From: Hortaea werneckii
Taxonomy: Eukaryota; Ascomycota; Dothideomycetes; Mycosphaerellales; Teratosphaeriaceae
Reading direction: 5' to 3'
NCBI GenBank assembly: GCA_037044905.1
Contig: JBAOKB010000159.1
Coordinates: 682,001-746,000 of the forward strand
DNA: 64,000 bases
The translations under genes and the position numbers were made by a program. Below, one piece after another: positions 47,889 through 60,203 of the stretch (positions are counted from its first letter, which is position 1; the number at the start of each line of letters is the position of its first letter). Under the pieces are notes generated by a model that was given only the letters and a program-made list of their open reading frames with translations, ran no database searches and was not told the origin of the DNA.

Positions 47889-50800
47889 TCACTTGCGGTA
47901 CAGGACCTTCGCCGTCCCTGGCTCTTCCGTCATCCTCGGCAAAACGTGGGACCCAAAGGTCGTGATCTGAAATCTCAGCATCTCCCGCAGGGCGACGCCC
48001 GCGGCCACATACCCAAAACTCTTCATTTCACCGATGAGTCTGTCCGAGTAGCCCCTCTCAGTCACCGCAACGTATAGGCAGGCGATCGTACGCGGTAAAG
48101 CTTCGAAATCTCGCTCGCGCCTGACCTGATCGGAGAGATCGTCAAGGTCGTCCGCCTCTTGCACAGCGACGTCACCGTGAGTGATGCGTGCAGTCGCATA
48201 TTCGGCCACAGTCTCAAAGCGCTCGCGCATACTCTTGCTCATTTCGCGGAGGCCTTTGCCTTGCTGGCCTCCCTGACGGCCCAGAATGGATCCCAGCGAA
48301 AGACTCGTGCTCGGAGAGCGGCGAACGGGCGGTGGGCTCGAATTGGTACGCGAGATCGGCAACACTCTCCTCATAGCTGAGCTTAATATCTGTGGCAAGG
48401 TCAAGATGATGCTTCCAAAGCAAACCCCAGCTTTGTGCAGATTGCTCCATGTATGCGAACAACCTGTCAAGGAGGCGCTCAGTCACGGGCATTTTTCCGC
48501 GCTCGTGCTGGATCGAATGAAGGAAACGGCGCTCGTCGATAGCGCGGAAGAGATGACCAAGCGCCTTCTGACTTTCATAGTATCTGTACGGCTTTTTCTC
48601 CAGATCCATGCCTTCGAAAGCGTCGTCGTCGCCGTACTCCTCATCTTCAAAATCCATATATCCTTGCTTAGATATAAAGACTCGTGGTGAGGGCGCCATG
48701 AAGTCCGGGCGACAACGATCATATTTGGGGATTTCCTTGATGTTCACGCCGATACCAGTTTTGCTGTAGTCAACAGCTGTAGAAGCCATATCTGCAAGCT
48801 TCAAGCACTCTGGGCTGAGAGTTCCAGAGTCTTTTTGATCAGCGATTTGCATGTGAGCGTTGCACAACATGCCAAGCTGGTCAGTCTCCATGAATTTGAC
48901 GAAGAAGTCGGACATGTCTTGGCGAGTCACCGGGCGATCGAGCTCTACAGGTTTGACTCGCGGGTAGTCGGCAGCACAGTACGTGAATTCGGGGATGAGG
49001 CGCCTGTCGAAGATCACGTTGTACAGATCGCCGTCCAAATCTGCAACCTGTTAGCGACTTAACGTTGCTTCAGATATCAATCGAGCTTACCACCACCACT
49101 CAACTGGCTAGGGAGGTCGCGATCGCCATGCTGGCTGAACACGATCACGTTCGACAGTCGCTTCAATGGTGAGTCGTGCGGCACCGCAACTGCGTTCACA
49201 ATCTGCACATCCCCTGGATGCATAGCAGGTGACCGAGTGACGATAATTCTCTCCCTCGGTCTGTCATCACGACCACCCTTCGGGAAGCTTGGGTCGCCAC
49301 ATAGACTTCGCCTTCTTGTAAAAAGCCCGTCTCGTCCATGATTCCGTAAAGTGTGTAGCCTTGCTCAACCGGGATACGGCCACGGTATTTGATCTCACGA
49401 AGATGATTCACAAGGGCCATTTCCACGATTCTATAGAGGAAATGATCTTGCCGGTAATCGAGCCCAGTTTCGTGGAGGAGATTGATGAGCGAGGGCAACT
49501 TTGTCGCTTTCGTGCTTTCGATGCCTTCCAGTAGAGTGGCAGTATTGATGGCGGAATCAGTCATACACCGAAGCCTGTCGATAGTCTCCTTTTGAAGGTC
49601 GAGAAAGACCTGAGTAGGGATTCCGAGGTCTTCAAGAATCTTGATGAGCTGCCGATTGAGCACCATCGGCAGCGGGCGGAAAGCTGCGCCACATATCTCC
49701 AAGTCCCATGAGTCTGTGGATTCAAACTTCTTCATGTTGGAGCGCAACCGAAGCTGCGGACCTTGCAAACGGCTGTCGAGTGACACCATGCCTTTTGCGC
49801 CCTGAAATCGGATCTGCAACGCTGTAGGCTTCAAAAGGCTTTGAGTGCCATATACTACCATTACTTGCTTCCAGAGGTCCTCAGAAATTGTGCCGACGCC
49901 GTCACTAAAGTCCCGCCCATTGCGCTCTACCACAGGCAAGCTGCCAACTAGATCGCTGGACAACGTGACAGAGGCCGCCGTATCGGTGAAGCACTGCCCA
50001 ATCCTTGCAGCGCATTTCGCAGGCGTTCGAATGCGGTCGAATTGGCCAAGCTTCTCGATCAATTTGTACGCAAGAAGCATCTCACCGTCGAAAACGAATG
50101 GCGACATGGACCAGCAAGACTGTGATCTAAGGGATGAGTGAGAAAAGCCTAGGAAGCAGAAGCCAAGGCCAAGCACGGGTTCAGTCTGGTCAAGGAACTG
50201 CTTGAATCGCCAGTGATATATCAAGTCTTGGTTTGCACGGGGATCGTAACGCACACAGCCACCATCTTCGTCTTGAAATACCGTCCTTGCGAAATAGTTG
50301 GACTGGCCGTGATATTTGCGAAGGACACGATTGGTAGGTTCTGGTTCTGGTCCTTCCAGGTAGGTGCCAACAGGCGTGACGACTATTCTGTGTACAAGGG
50401 TGACATGCGAATGCCTCTTAGCCAGCTCATAGGGATTGTCTGGAGAGAGTGGGTTGTAGCGCTCTGCATATTGTTCTAGAAGCTGCTCGTTCGACTGCCG
50501 CGAGACTTCAAATGCTTCGGTATCTGGCCCTGGGTACGGTGCATGCTTCGAGAACTCTTTCAATGCGTAGAGGGTGGCGTTAAGTCCGTACTTTGCCTCA
50601 AGTTGACTAATCTTCGGAAGAAGCTCGAGCACTCGGAGCGGAGATTGAAGACCATTCCTGACAAGCCGGTCGATCTGGAAACGGAGCTTGAGGTCTTTGC
50701 CGCCAAAGCAGCGAGGGTCGCGGAGCGCAGTTTCCAGGCGTTCTTTGCTGCGGCCCAATGTCTCCAATGGGGGCACTGTATCGGCCTTCATGGTGACGGT

Positions 50801-51684
50801 TGGCGGCTGTCTCGGGTTATTTCCGATCAATGAACGAATCTTTCCAAGCATGCTCTTTTCCGTTAGCTCCACACGGTAAACAAAGCAAGTACTTGCGACC
50901 TTTGCGTGTGCGTTGTCGATGCTCAGTATTCGACTCTTCTTGCCGGACTTGGCACGAGCCGCAGCCGGTCCGAGGACCAGCGCTGTCGCTTCGACTGACA
51001 GATCTGTCCAAGATCGAGGAAACCTGATAAAACTTTGGGGCAAACTTGAGTGTGAAGGAAAGACTTGGGTCCATGCCAGGGTCGATGACGATACTTTCGC
51101 AGCTGTGAAAGTTGAAGTCGATCCGCTTTTGGTCCAGTCCAGGAACTTCTAGTAATATGGCGACTTCCCTGTCCCCAATCGTGATGCTTCCTCTCATTGG
51201 ACCTCTCCAATGGGATATGAAGACAAGCTCGGTGCCTGCGTAATCCCAGGTTCCGCATTGAATACAAGAAATGTCAAAACGCGTAATCTTGCCATTCTGA
51301 GTGGCTTTCGCATCTCTCGACGCGCCTGCTGTGCCTGCTCGCTGCTGCTGCTGCTGCTGCTGCTGCTTTGCCTCCAACTCCAGTGACTTCAGAGAGAAGC
51401 CACTGGAAGGGTGGCGACTTGGGGAACATTGGAGGTACTGACCATTGAGTTTGAGAGGGTGCTTCGCCAGAACACGCAGTCCAGACTCCTGAGGACACTC
51501 CAAAACGCTCGAGGAACACTCGCCCGGCGGCAATATCAAGGATTGTCAATTTAGCAAGTTGCTTACCTTCAAACTTTTCGACATAGAAGACCTTCACGCC
51601 ACACTCTTCAAGTGGCGCTTTGAAGAAGCGCTCGAGCTGTTTGCTGGTAGCCTGCAGGGGCACGTTACGGACGAAGATGTCCAT
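47889..51684 (-). CDS. RNA-dependent RNA polymerase of the RNA-silencing type (frame broken)
   Basis: Cellular RdRPs copy aberrant RNA into double-stranded RNA that feeds Dicer in quelling or meiotic silencing. About 1248 residues with one 50-nt intron (49090-49041). The N-terminus MDIFVRNVPLQATSKQLERF is the RRM-like start of the ascomycete SAD-1/Rdp1-like group. Further on are a Gln run of eight (CTG repeat at about 51342-51367), NYFARTVFQDEDGGCVRYDP, IRFQGAKGMVSLDSRLQGPQ, SPAMHPGDVQIVNAVAVPHD, and the catalytic LSGGDLDGDLYNV, whose metal-binding aspartates are created across the splice join. The C-terminal helical part ends near 47889. The frame shifts at about 51500, 51030 (an extra T), 49265 and 48295 (an extra G). 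Assignment to SAD-1 rather than another fungal clade is tentative. Confidence 0.93.
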
Positions 51685-52411
51685 GGTGCAGGCAGGCTAC
51701 CGCGCGCGGCGTTGCTACTTGTGTTGCTGGTTGTATTTGTGCTTGCGTTTCGTTGCGGGACGTGAGATGAGGATAGAGTCTGGATGAAGAGTGTAGAGTC
51801 TGATCGAAGAGTTTGTAAGCGGAAGAGCGCTAGGCAGCAACTTGCGGAGATCGAGGCGGAGATGAAGTGTAAGTGAGGTTCAGTCAAGGTAGGCGCGTCG
51901 CCACTAAATGCGGTGTAACCATCCGTAGACTAGTCCCGTTTCTGGTCAGCTCTCTCAACCAGGCGATAGAAACGCTAAAGTAGTCAGCTCGGAGCGTCTG
52001 CTCTTTCAACAACTGGTGAACAATCCGATCAAAGTATGCGTTCGAGCTCGCCGTGTAGAGATGCTTCTAAAAGGCGGCGAAGCATGTGCTGGGAGATGCT
52101 CCTCAGTCTCATTCGCCGTTCACTCAACTCATGAGCAGCTTCTTGATACAGCCCAAGACTGTGCCTTCGCGCTGCTTGCTATGGAGGAACAACTATCACC
52201 TCGAAGCATAGCTTTGCCGACAACTGAAGCGGTAGGGTAGTGCGTAGGCGACGCGTCGAGACGTGTCACTTCCCGTCATCCCGCCAATTCGGCTGGAGCT
52301 CGGGGGCGCTAGTCCCGCATGAGACAGTTGCGCTTTGGACGCAACGCTGGCCAGCTTTCGTTTCCAGACGCGGGGGAACGAGATATTCAAACCCATTCCA
52401 CCTTGGACAGG
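51685..52411. other. Divergent promoter region, RdRP/RINT1
   Basis: A 727-nt region between the two divergent starts. No gene or known element recognised. In-frame codons extend upstream of the RINT1 start to 52319 but look non-conserved. Confidence 0.45.
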
Positions 52412-54874
52412 ATGGACGTGCGTGTGCAGGACTACCTAGACGACAAGTTGCAGTCTTCTGCAGATCTCGAAAGTCTCGATTCGCTGTTGGAAAGTGTGAA
52501 CAACCAGCAGGAGCTGCTGAAGAGACAGCTCGAAGAGGCTCGCCGCGAGCAGGATGATGCTCAGCAGAAAGCAGACGAACATGTTCAGTCTATTCGACGC
52601 AGAGCTCAGGAATTTGGGGACCAGCAACAGGACATAGATAAGAGGCTGCTGGTCGTGACACACTCTGAGACAAGCGACGATGCGGTTCAGAAATTCGAGG
52701 CGAGCATGGCGCGGTTACAAAAGTTGGAGATGACAGCGGGATATGTTGAGCTTTTGAGGGAAGTGGACGATCTGAAAGCCATGTGTACGGAGCAGCTGGG
52801 CAAATCAGATGAGGCAGCTCTGGAGCCGTATCACAAGTTGCAGCACCTGGTCACAAGTATGCAACCGTTGCAAGAGGCGGCGGAAGGTGCTGCTCCGCAC
52901 CTCCTCGACCATACTACACAGCAAGTGCGAACCCTGCGCCAGACTATCCAGAAGTCTTTCGCTGCGGATCTGGAGCAGACGCTTAAAAAGATCAACTGGC
53001 CGAAGCCATTGGAGACGGTTCCTTGTCGGTGGAAAAGGAATGGGCGGCCAACATCGGCAGGCTCCTAGATCTGCAACAACCAGAGCTTGAAGACCGCGAG
53101 CATGCACATCCTCAGAAGCTGCCTAATAGCGACCCGCCGGCATTGCTTCCGCTGGAGGTCATGGCGCGTCCACTTGAACAGCGCTTCGGCTACCACTTTT
53201 CCGGCAACAAGCCTACGAATCGCCTGGACAAGCCTGAGTATTTTCTTCAGCATGTGCTGGACTTGATTTCGACCCATAGCGATTTTGTGCAGAATGCACT
53301 GCAGCCACTCCTAGCTCAGCGGTTTAGAGGCTCAGACCTTGCCTTCACGCCTGCCTACATCGATGCGCTGTCTGCCTTCATCACTTCACTTTTGCCCATG
53401 CTTCAGAGGAAGCTAGCGAGCTTTGCAAGCCAGATTAACGGCCAGGCGCAGCTGCTAAGCCATCTTGTGCACGAGGTTCTGTCGTTTGACACTTCTCTCC
53501 AGGAGTCTTACGGCTATGCTCCCATCTCGCCTTCAGTGCCATGGCGCGGACTGTCCTTCTTTCTCCTAGAATCATGCGGCTACTTCCAGGAATGGCTAGA
53601 TGTGGAAAGAGACTTTGCTCTGTCGCGATACCGTTCAATCGTCGAGTCGCCTGAGGCTGGCGAGCTGGACTATGACTCTGTCGCTTTGAATGCTACGAAA
53701 CCTACGAAGATGGCGATCCGAGTCAACGATCTCTCGAGACAATCACCGATCGCTATAAGCCATTGTCCAGCTTCAGCCAGAAGCTCCGCTTTCTGATCGA
53801 CGTGCAGATTGCCATCTTCGACATGTTCCACCAGCGCTTGCACTCGAGTTTGGAAGCATACCTCGCCATGACTTCATCCGTGGGGAGGACGATGCACGGT
53901 CTATCAAGGGAGGAACAGGCGGAGCTACAAGGCGTAAAGGGTCTCGACCGTCTATGCCGCGTCTTTGGTTCAGCAGAATACCTGGAGCGTGCCCTGCGCG
54001 ACTGGAGCGACGACATCTTCTTCCTTGAGCTATGGGAAGAGCTGCAGGACCGGGCCAGGAACCGCGACAGGATCAGCAGCAAGTTAGGCGGGCTGTCGGA
54101 GATCCAGCAGAAGACGAGCGCGGCGGTTGGCGGGAGCGACGGCGACGGCGAACTCCATGGGGCACTCTTTGACGAGACCGCCGCCGCGTACCGACGCCTC
54201 CGTGTGCGAAGCGAGAGTATCATCGTTGAGACTTTGACATACAATCTCCGCGAGGCACTCCGGCCGTACAGCAAGATCGGCACCTGGGCTTCCCTCTCCG
54301 CTTCAGCAGCAGAAGGATCCGTCTCCTCTGAGTTGGATCCAACCCTTCGTCTCATCACCGAGTACTTTGGCTTCCTCGCGAAGGCGTTGGGCAAGGTGCC
54401 GCTTCGACGCGTGACTCGCCAAGTCTGTCATTCCCTCCAGGCATTCATCTGGGATGCCGTGCTGGTCAGGTACTCCTTCTCGACTTCGGGCGCCGCGCAG
54501 CTCGCCACCGACATCCGTGCCATCTGCGCTCACATCGACCGCTACGTCGGTGCCGGGCAAGCTGAGGCAGGTATGCGGAGGCTGTTAGAGGGGTCACACT
54601 CGTAGGGCTGCCTGTTAGGAGCGAGGTGCAGCGCGTACAGCCCGGCAGATCCGGCGATGAGGATGAGGATGAGGGTGCAGCATGGGGTGAGGCTGGTAGC
54701 GAGACTGACGTCACGGCAGACGACAGGAAGCACTTGGGTCTCTTCGAGGTGGAGAGGTTGGTCTTTATTGATAACGAGAGCGCACGCCACGCTCTGGAGC
54801 TGCTGGGGCTGGAGACGCTGAGTGAGACTGATGCTCGGTCTGTGTTGGGGAGGAGAGTTGAACTAGGTAGTTGA
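52412..54874 (+). CDS. RINT1/Tip20 family vesicle-tethering protein (frame broken)
   Basis: RINT1/Tip20 proteins belong to the Dsl1 (NRZ) tethering complex for Golgi-to-ER vesicles. A single exon of about 821 residues from MDVRVQDYLDDKL. The N-terminal quarter is coiled coil (SLDSLLESVNNQQELLKRQL onward), and the rest is the helical RINT1_TIP1 region (KEWAANIGRLLDLQQPEL, RPLEQRFGYHFSGNKPTNRL, KPEYFLQHVLDLI, SFSQKLRFLIDVQIAIFD, FHQRLHSSLEAYLAMT). The frame shifts at about 53004, 53732 and 54592. After the last shift the protein continues through LVGLPVRSEVQR to LGRRVELGS (stop 54872-54874) rather than ending at 54605. Each break needs one base. Broken tethering genes are unlikely in a living fungus, so this gene argues for sequence error. 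Confidence 0.9.
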
Positions 54875-55469
54875 AATAGAAGACCTCTCTGAACCGAATG
54901 CTGTCAGTATAGCCATCTCACTGCGCGTCACTTTGTCGTGCCTTTATCATCCCGCCTCCTCCCTGTATCAGTGAGGGTGGCGACAACCATTGTCTGCCTT
55001 GCTGCGCTCTATCATGTCTCTTCAACAGATCAAGTTCATTTGAAATGTTCTACATTGGTTACTGGGTGTCTTATGGTATAATGTGCGTAGTCGATCAGGT
55101 CTGCACCTCAACAGATATATGTGTTGAAGTACATCATGTTGAGAGTGAAAGCACGGGGTCGAGAGTTTGTCTCCGACTGCAGATGACATTGAAGTCCACA
55201 CCCACCGCTGCAGTACAAACATGACGCGAAATGGAGAGACAAATAAAGCATCAAAATAATTAACAAAGGGCCAAGAGTATGATACAGTCATTCAATAGTC
55301 TATGCGGTGCGCGAGTGCGTTGCAATGAACACCGCCGACGGAGAGGGCTCTAACCCCAACCCTAACCCTTGAAGTACATGCACACAACGCCAGGCTAGTC
55401 GTACACACACCAAAAGTGCACATTGTCCCACGCAGCCGCGACCTTTCGACAAAGTCGAAGAAAAGGCAT
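54875..55469. other. Convergent intergenic region
   Basis: Lies between the RINT1 end (plus) and the SQS1 end (minus). It contains a short telomere-like repeat (listed separately) and otherwise nothing recognised. Confidence 0.45.
55350..55369. repeat. Interstitial telomere-like repeat (about 3 units)
   Basis: CTAACCCCAACCCTAACCCT is about three units of the CCCTAA telomere complement, with one mismatch. It is short and lies inside a gene-dense region about 100 nt past the SQS1 stop. Confidence 0.75.
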
Positions 55470-58168
55470 CTACCCGAGACCAGAACGGCCCGTCCTCATC
55501 ACCTGCGCCACAGGCGTCAGCATACCCTCACCCTCCTTACCGAGCGCCTGGCCCTTGCTCCAGCCCATCTTCTCCATCAACCTATGACCAAAGTTCTCTC
55601 TACCCAGCTCCGCCGCGCCACCACCCACGACCTCGCCGTGCCGCAGCGAAACAGCGCTCTTATCAAACCCACCGCCTCTACCTGCGCCGGCGCCACCGCC
55701 TCGCTTAGGGGTCTTCGCCGCCTTCTTCCCCTTATTCGCGGAGTTCTGGAAGAACTTCCGTGCAGACTTCGACGCCATGCGCTCAAAGTGCCCAGCGGAG
55801 TACTCCACGGTATAGGAAGTCTTGTACAAGACGGGGAAGCGGTTGTTACCCGACCCCACGCTCTTCGACTTCAGGTTGAACTTATCCGCCAGCTCGTGCA
55901 GGGCCTTCCTGTCGCGCTTGTCCATCGGTGGGAAGGGACGGGAGCTCTGACCGTCGTTCTGCAGGAAGAGGCGGAGTTCGTCGTGAATCTGTGGAAGGGT
56001 CATGCCGTACTGATACTTCTGCGACAGATCCGCCTTGCCCTTCTTCGCCGTGGGGCCGAGCATACCCTGAGAGCGAAGCTCCTCGCGCTCGGCTTTCTTG
56101 AGTCGCTTCTTCGCGCGATCGTTCTCCCATTGGCCGGCCATTTCCTCGCGGAGAGAGTCATCGGAAAGCATTTCCAGCTCTTCAGGGAACATGCCTTTCC
56201 TGCCCTTCTTCTTAGGCTTAAGGAAGGTCGCTCGTAGTCCATGATGTCGAAGCCGTTGTCGCCGTATTGCTCTACCGAGTCAGCCAGCGCTGAGGCCGAT
56301 GGGAACGCGAAGTCATTATGTCCACGACGTGAACGACGTGTGCCATTCTTAGCGGCAGCGCGCTTTCCAAAAGCAGAGTTAGTGATGTCTTCGAGCCCAA
56401 GGCGGGCCTCATCCACATCACCGTACCCCTCACTGTAATCGTCGAACATGCCATCGTCAATGACGAGCTCGTCGTCTTCTATGCCAAGTTCGATCTGCTT
56501 CGCCCACAAGCGGGCGAGCTGCTCGTCGTCCATAGCCTCAACGCGGCGCTGTCGGAGGTCATCCTCATCCTCCCACTGCTCATGCTCTGCATACTCAAGC
56601 TCGTCCTCGAGATCGGAGGAGTCCAGGTCAGACAAGTTCAGCTGCTCATCATCTGAAAGCTCGTCCACGTCTTGGCCGATAGGGCCTTCTTCGGAAGTAT
56701 CATCGGATTCCCACATTTCATCCTGCGGGTCTAGCACATCGTCGTCGCCGACCTCCTTGCCATCCACGACCACTGAAGGACCATCACGTGAATGACCAAG
56801 CGCAGCTGCGGCGAAGGACGGAATATCTTCTCCTGCCTCCAACTGGGCTTTCAAATTCTCCATATAGTCTTCATATGCTGCATCTTCATCATCCTCGCCA
56901 TCTGATACAATCGTAGCCCGCATTTGCCTATTATCCTTCTTCCGCCCACGTTTGCGTCTGCGATTGACATCACCCTTTGCCATCTTCTTTTCTTTCAGTG
57001 ATCTCCTGACCTCAGCCTGAAGTGCAGCAATTGTGTCTTCAGCGTCCATGTCTGGAATCTCGACCTGGCTCCTACTTCCACCCATGGTTGCATCCTCCAT
57101 GTCCGGAGGAGTAAGATTTGACTTGTTCTTCTTCCAGTATGGAACTGCTGGAGCTGGTTGCCAGGATTCCGGCTCTTTTTGCGTGGCATCGAATTTTGAT
57201 GGCTTAGAAGCCCACCCGGTCGCCGGGACTGCTGCAGAAGCCTTTGATGGCGAAGGCGATCTGGGCTTGGTGGGAATCTGTTCCAGCGCCGCAAGAAGGC
57301 CGTCTGTTACGTGCGGAGAAAGTCTCGGCTGTGGAGAAGGAGCCTTGCTCGGTCTTGCTGATGTGGCTTGTGAGACAGGATCGTTGACGACGGTTGGCCG
57401 GTTACGGCCGTGGAAGACAACGACCTCATCGCTTGAGTCTGATGGTGCTGGCGAGGGTGAACGTGGAGCGGGAGCCTTGCCTGATGCCTTGGGTACATGG
57501 ACGGATGGGTCTCCTGCAACGTCCACGACGAACAGCGGTTCAGCAGCAGCAGCAGCTGGAGCAGGTGCTTTTGAGGGGGTATCAACAAATACAGAAGCTT
57601 CCTGCATGCCATCGGTATCCCAGCCGCTGTTCTCGCCAGAGCCTTGCAGGTTCATGGAAGCCATGGCGCCCTCGGTCTCTGTGTCATGGTGATATTGGTT
57701 TGCAGAACGCTGGCATCGACCTCGTCTTCTCCGTCATCTTCTTCGTCGTCACCCCCATCCTCGTCATATCCTTCCTTGTCTTCCATAGCAATCGTGACCT
57801 CCTCCTCTTCTTCCTCCTCCGGTTCGGCTGGAGTGTTGGTTCCAGCGGAGACGAAGGCGATGGCTTGGTGGCGAAGCTTGACGTTGGGGGCACGTTGTTG
57901 GAGGCTGCCACGCGGAGCGGTCTGAGCGAAACCCCTAAATCCTCTCATTGGCTCCTCATCTGCCATGTCGAGATCTTAGCAGACGAATGGCATATCCGGT
58001 GGCAAGAGGTTCCTCACCTGAGTCCGCGAACAAGCCGTCGCTCTGGCGCACGAAGTTGCTCGCCCATCCGCCACCAGGCCCTCCTCGCGGCGAGTTCTTC
58101 TGCGCCTTGCCTCGTGCTGCAGCGCGACCCTTGGGCTTCTTCCCTTGCGCCTTCCCTTTCTTGCCCAT
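55470..58168 (-). CDS. SQS1: Sqs1/Pfa1 G-patch and R3H protein (frame broken)
   Basis: Sqs1 (Pfa1) activates the DEAH helicase Prp43 through its G-patch in spliceosome disassembly and ribosome biogenesis. Exon 1 (58168-58018) starts MGKKGKAQGKKPKGR, a basic leader. A 58-nt intron follows, then exon 2 (57959-55470), total about 880 residues. The centre is acidic and low complexity with a conserved QAEVRRSLKEKKMAKGD stretch. The C-terminus carries an R3H-type region (HELADKFNLKSKSVGSGNN) and a G-patch (ENFGHRLMEKMGWSKGQALG) ending GRSGLG. The frame shifts at about 57690 (NIT continues as DTETEGAMASMN) and at about 56220 (a lost A; RPSL continues as PKKKGRKGMFPEEL). Starting at the ATG at 57664 would miss the conserved leader. 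It shares a divergent promoter with ATG4. Confidence 0.9.
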
Positions 58169-58783
58169 CTTCGGACGTTGCCTCGCTAGCTCCGGTGCGG
58201 TCGGCTTCCTTGTACGGCGCGACGGGATGCGCTGCGTCGTGGAAGGGGCGAAAGGAGACGGTTGCTGGCAAAATCCTCCAGCGTCCAAGGAATGGCTTAG
58301 TGAGTGAGCGAAGGCGGGCGGCCGGATGTGCGCCACTTGGAATGACTGCGAATGTGCATCTCGAACAAAGACCCACTAGGGTCGAAACGTGATCTCATCA
58401 TCCGCGTCCGTTCGTGCCTTATCGCCTCCTTATCGCGTGAAGCTTGGGCCAGCCCCGTGCGCTGCGGTGCGGTCACGATGGCTACCTAGACCTTAGGACA
58501 GCCGCTGCGACGGTGTAGAGCAGAGCAAGCAGACGCAGTTTGTTCCTTGCAAATAGATACAATAATGGCTGCGCTGTGATGGGACTTCTTCCGTGGAGAC
58601 TTCTGAGACCTCCTTTGCTTCGACCTATACGCTGCTCCCCAGCTTCATTCCTCAGTGACGTCTGTCCGTCGCCGACTCTCCCCGCCTGTTGACCTTTGCG
58701 ACTCACCTACCGTCATCCTCCCTGACTTACCTAGGTCACCAGGCTCCTGCTCGCTGCTCGCTGCTCGCCGTGACCCTGACAGA
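58169..58783. other. Divergent promoter region, SQS1/ATG4
   Basis: A 615-nt shared upstream region, CT-rich close to the ATG4 start. No gene recognised. Confidence 0.5.
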
Positions 58784-60203
58784 ATGGCCAATACTAACGA
58801 CTTCACTCGCTTCAGCAAAAAGGTCGTCCAGTACTTCTGGGACCCTCTCCCCAAGAACGATGACCCAGCCGAGATATGGTGCCTAGGCCGCCAGTACGAC
58901 TCGAGGTACCTGGACGCACGCCAGACGAAAGTCACGAGTAGCTCTACAACATCGGCATCGCCATCAGCTCAATCCGACTCTACGGACCTGTCACAAGCCG
59001 ACTCTGCCGTCGTCACAGAAGCGAACCAGAAGCCCGAAGAGACGGCCGAGAACGGCAAGTGTGACTTGACCGAGGCCAAGCCTCCCCCCGACCTATCTCG
59101 ATCAGATGAGGAGGCACTGGGATGGCCAGCCGAATTCCTAGATGACCTGGAAGCAAGAATATGGCTTACCTATCGAAATGGCTTCCCACCGATACCGAAG
59201 TCATCGGATCCGGTGGCTTCGTCAGCAATGTCTTTTTCAACAAAGCTGAGAAACCTAGGCAATCAAGGAGGATTCACAAGCGATAGTGGTTGGGGTTGTA
59301 TGATAAGAAGTGGACAGAGCCTGCTGGCAAACAGTCTAGCCATGCTAGAGCTGGGTAGGGAATGGCGTAAGGGGCAAAAGGTTGAGGAGCACCGGCGCTT
59401 GCTTTGCCTGTTCGCCGATGCTCCAGATGCTCCCTTTAGCATCCACAAGTTTGTTGAGCATGGTGCGCAAGCATGTGGTAAACACCCTGGCGAATGGTTC
59501 GGGCCCAGTGCCACAGCCAGGAGCCTGCAGTGAGTCACGCGCCACGTCCAAATTCATGTCACTCACGGCTGACACTCTAACCCCTAGGGCGCTAACAATG
59601 AAATACAACCCCGCCAACCTTCGTGTATACGCTCGTCCAGACGATGGTGACGTTTACGTCGACCGCCTTCTTGAACTCGCCACCCAACAATCCGCCGATG
59701 ACACCTTCCAGCCTACCCTTATTGTGCTGGGCATTCGACTAGGCATTGATCGCATCACGCCCGTCTACCATGCTGCCCTCAAAGCCGCACTGGAAATGCC
59801 GCAATCCGTCGGCATTGCCGGCGGGAGACCAAGCTCAAGCCATTACTTCGTCGGACACCAAGGAGACAACTTCTTCTACCTAGATCCGCACTCCACCCGC
59901 TCCTATCTCCCTGCGCAGCCCTCGGACGAAGATGTCGAGAGCTGTCACACGCGACGGGTCAGGCGGCTGGATCTAGCGCAGATGGATCCGTCAATGTTAC
60001 TCGGGTTTCTACTGCGAGATCAGGAGGATTTTGACGCGTGGAGGAAAGCTGTAGGCAGCAGTGAAGGAAAACCGATCGTGCATGTGCATGAGCGTGAACC
60101 GGGGTATGTAATGGGAAGCGAACGGCCGGAAGCGGTCGACGAGGTGGAGACATGGGATGAAGGGACCGGTGACGAAGAAGACGATCGCAATGATGCTGTG
60201 TAG
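58784..60203 (+). CDS. ATG4: Autophagy cysteine protease Atg4
   Basis: Atg4 cleaves the C-terminal residues of Atg8 to expose glycine for lipidation, and later delipidates Atg8, in the cytosol. Two exons, 58784-59529 and 59588-60203, with a 58-nt intron, give 453 residues. The catalytic Cys lies in SDSGWGCMIRSGQSLLA near residue 172. The Asp and His lie in YLDPHSTR near residue 346, preceded by GGRPSSSHYFVGHQGDNFF. The N-terminal DFTRFSKKVVQYFWDP and IWCLGRQYDS and the tail QEDFDAWRKAV are family features. A Ser/Thr-rich insert at about 50-100 is variable in fungi. The frame is intact. The start at MANTNDF fits; upstream in-frame codons are not conserved. Confidence 0.96.

Noticed and set aside
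55416..56237. 273-codon plus-strand frame, Leu/Arg-rich
   Set aside because: Antisense of the SQS1 C-terminus, whose G-patch is unmistakable.
18488..58168. Programmed frameshifting as the cause of the broken frames
   Set aside because: Breaks occur in unrelated genes, in both directions, without shared slippery sites or following structures; error or decay is simpler.
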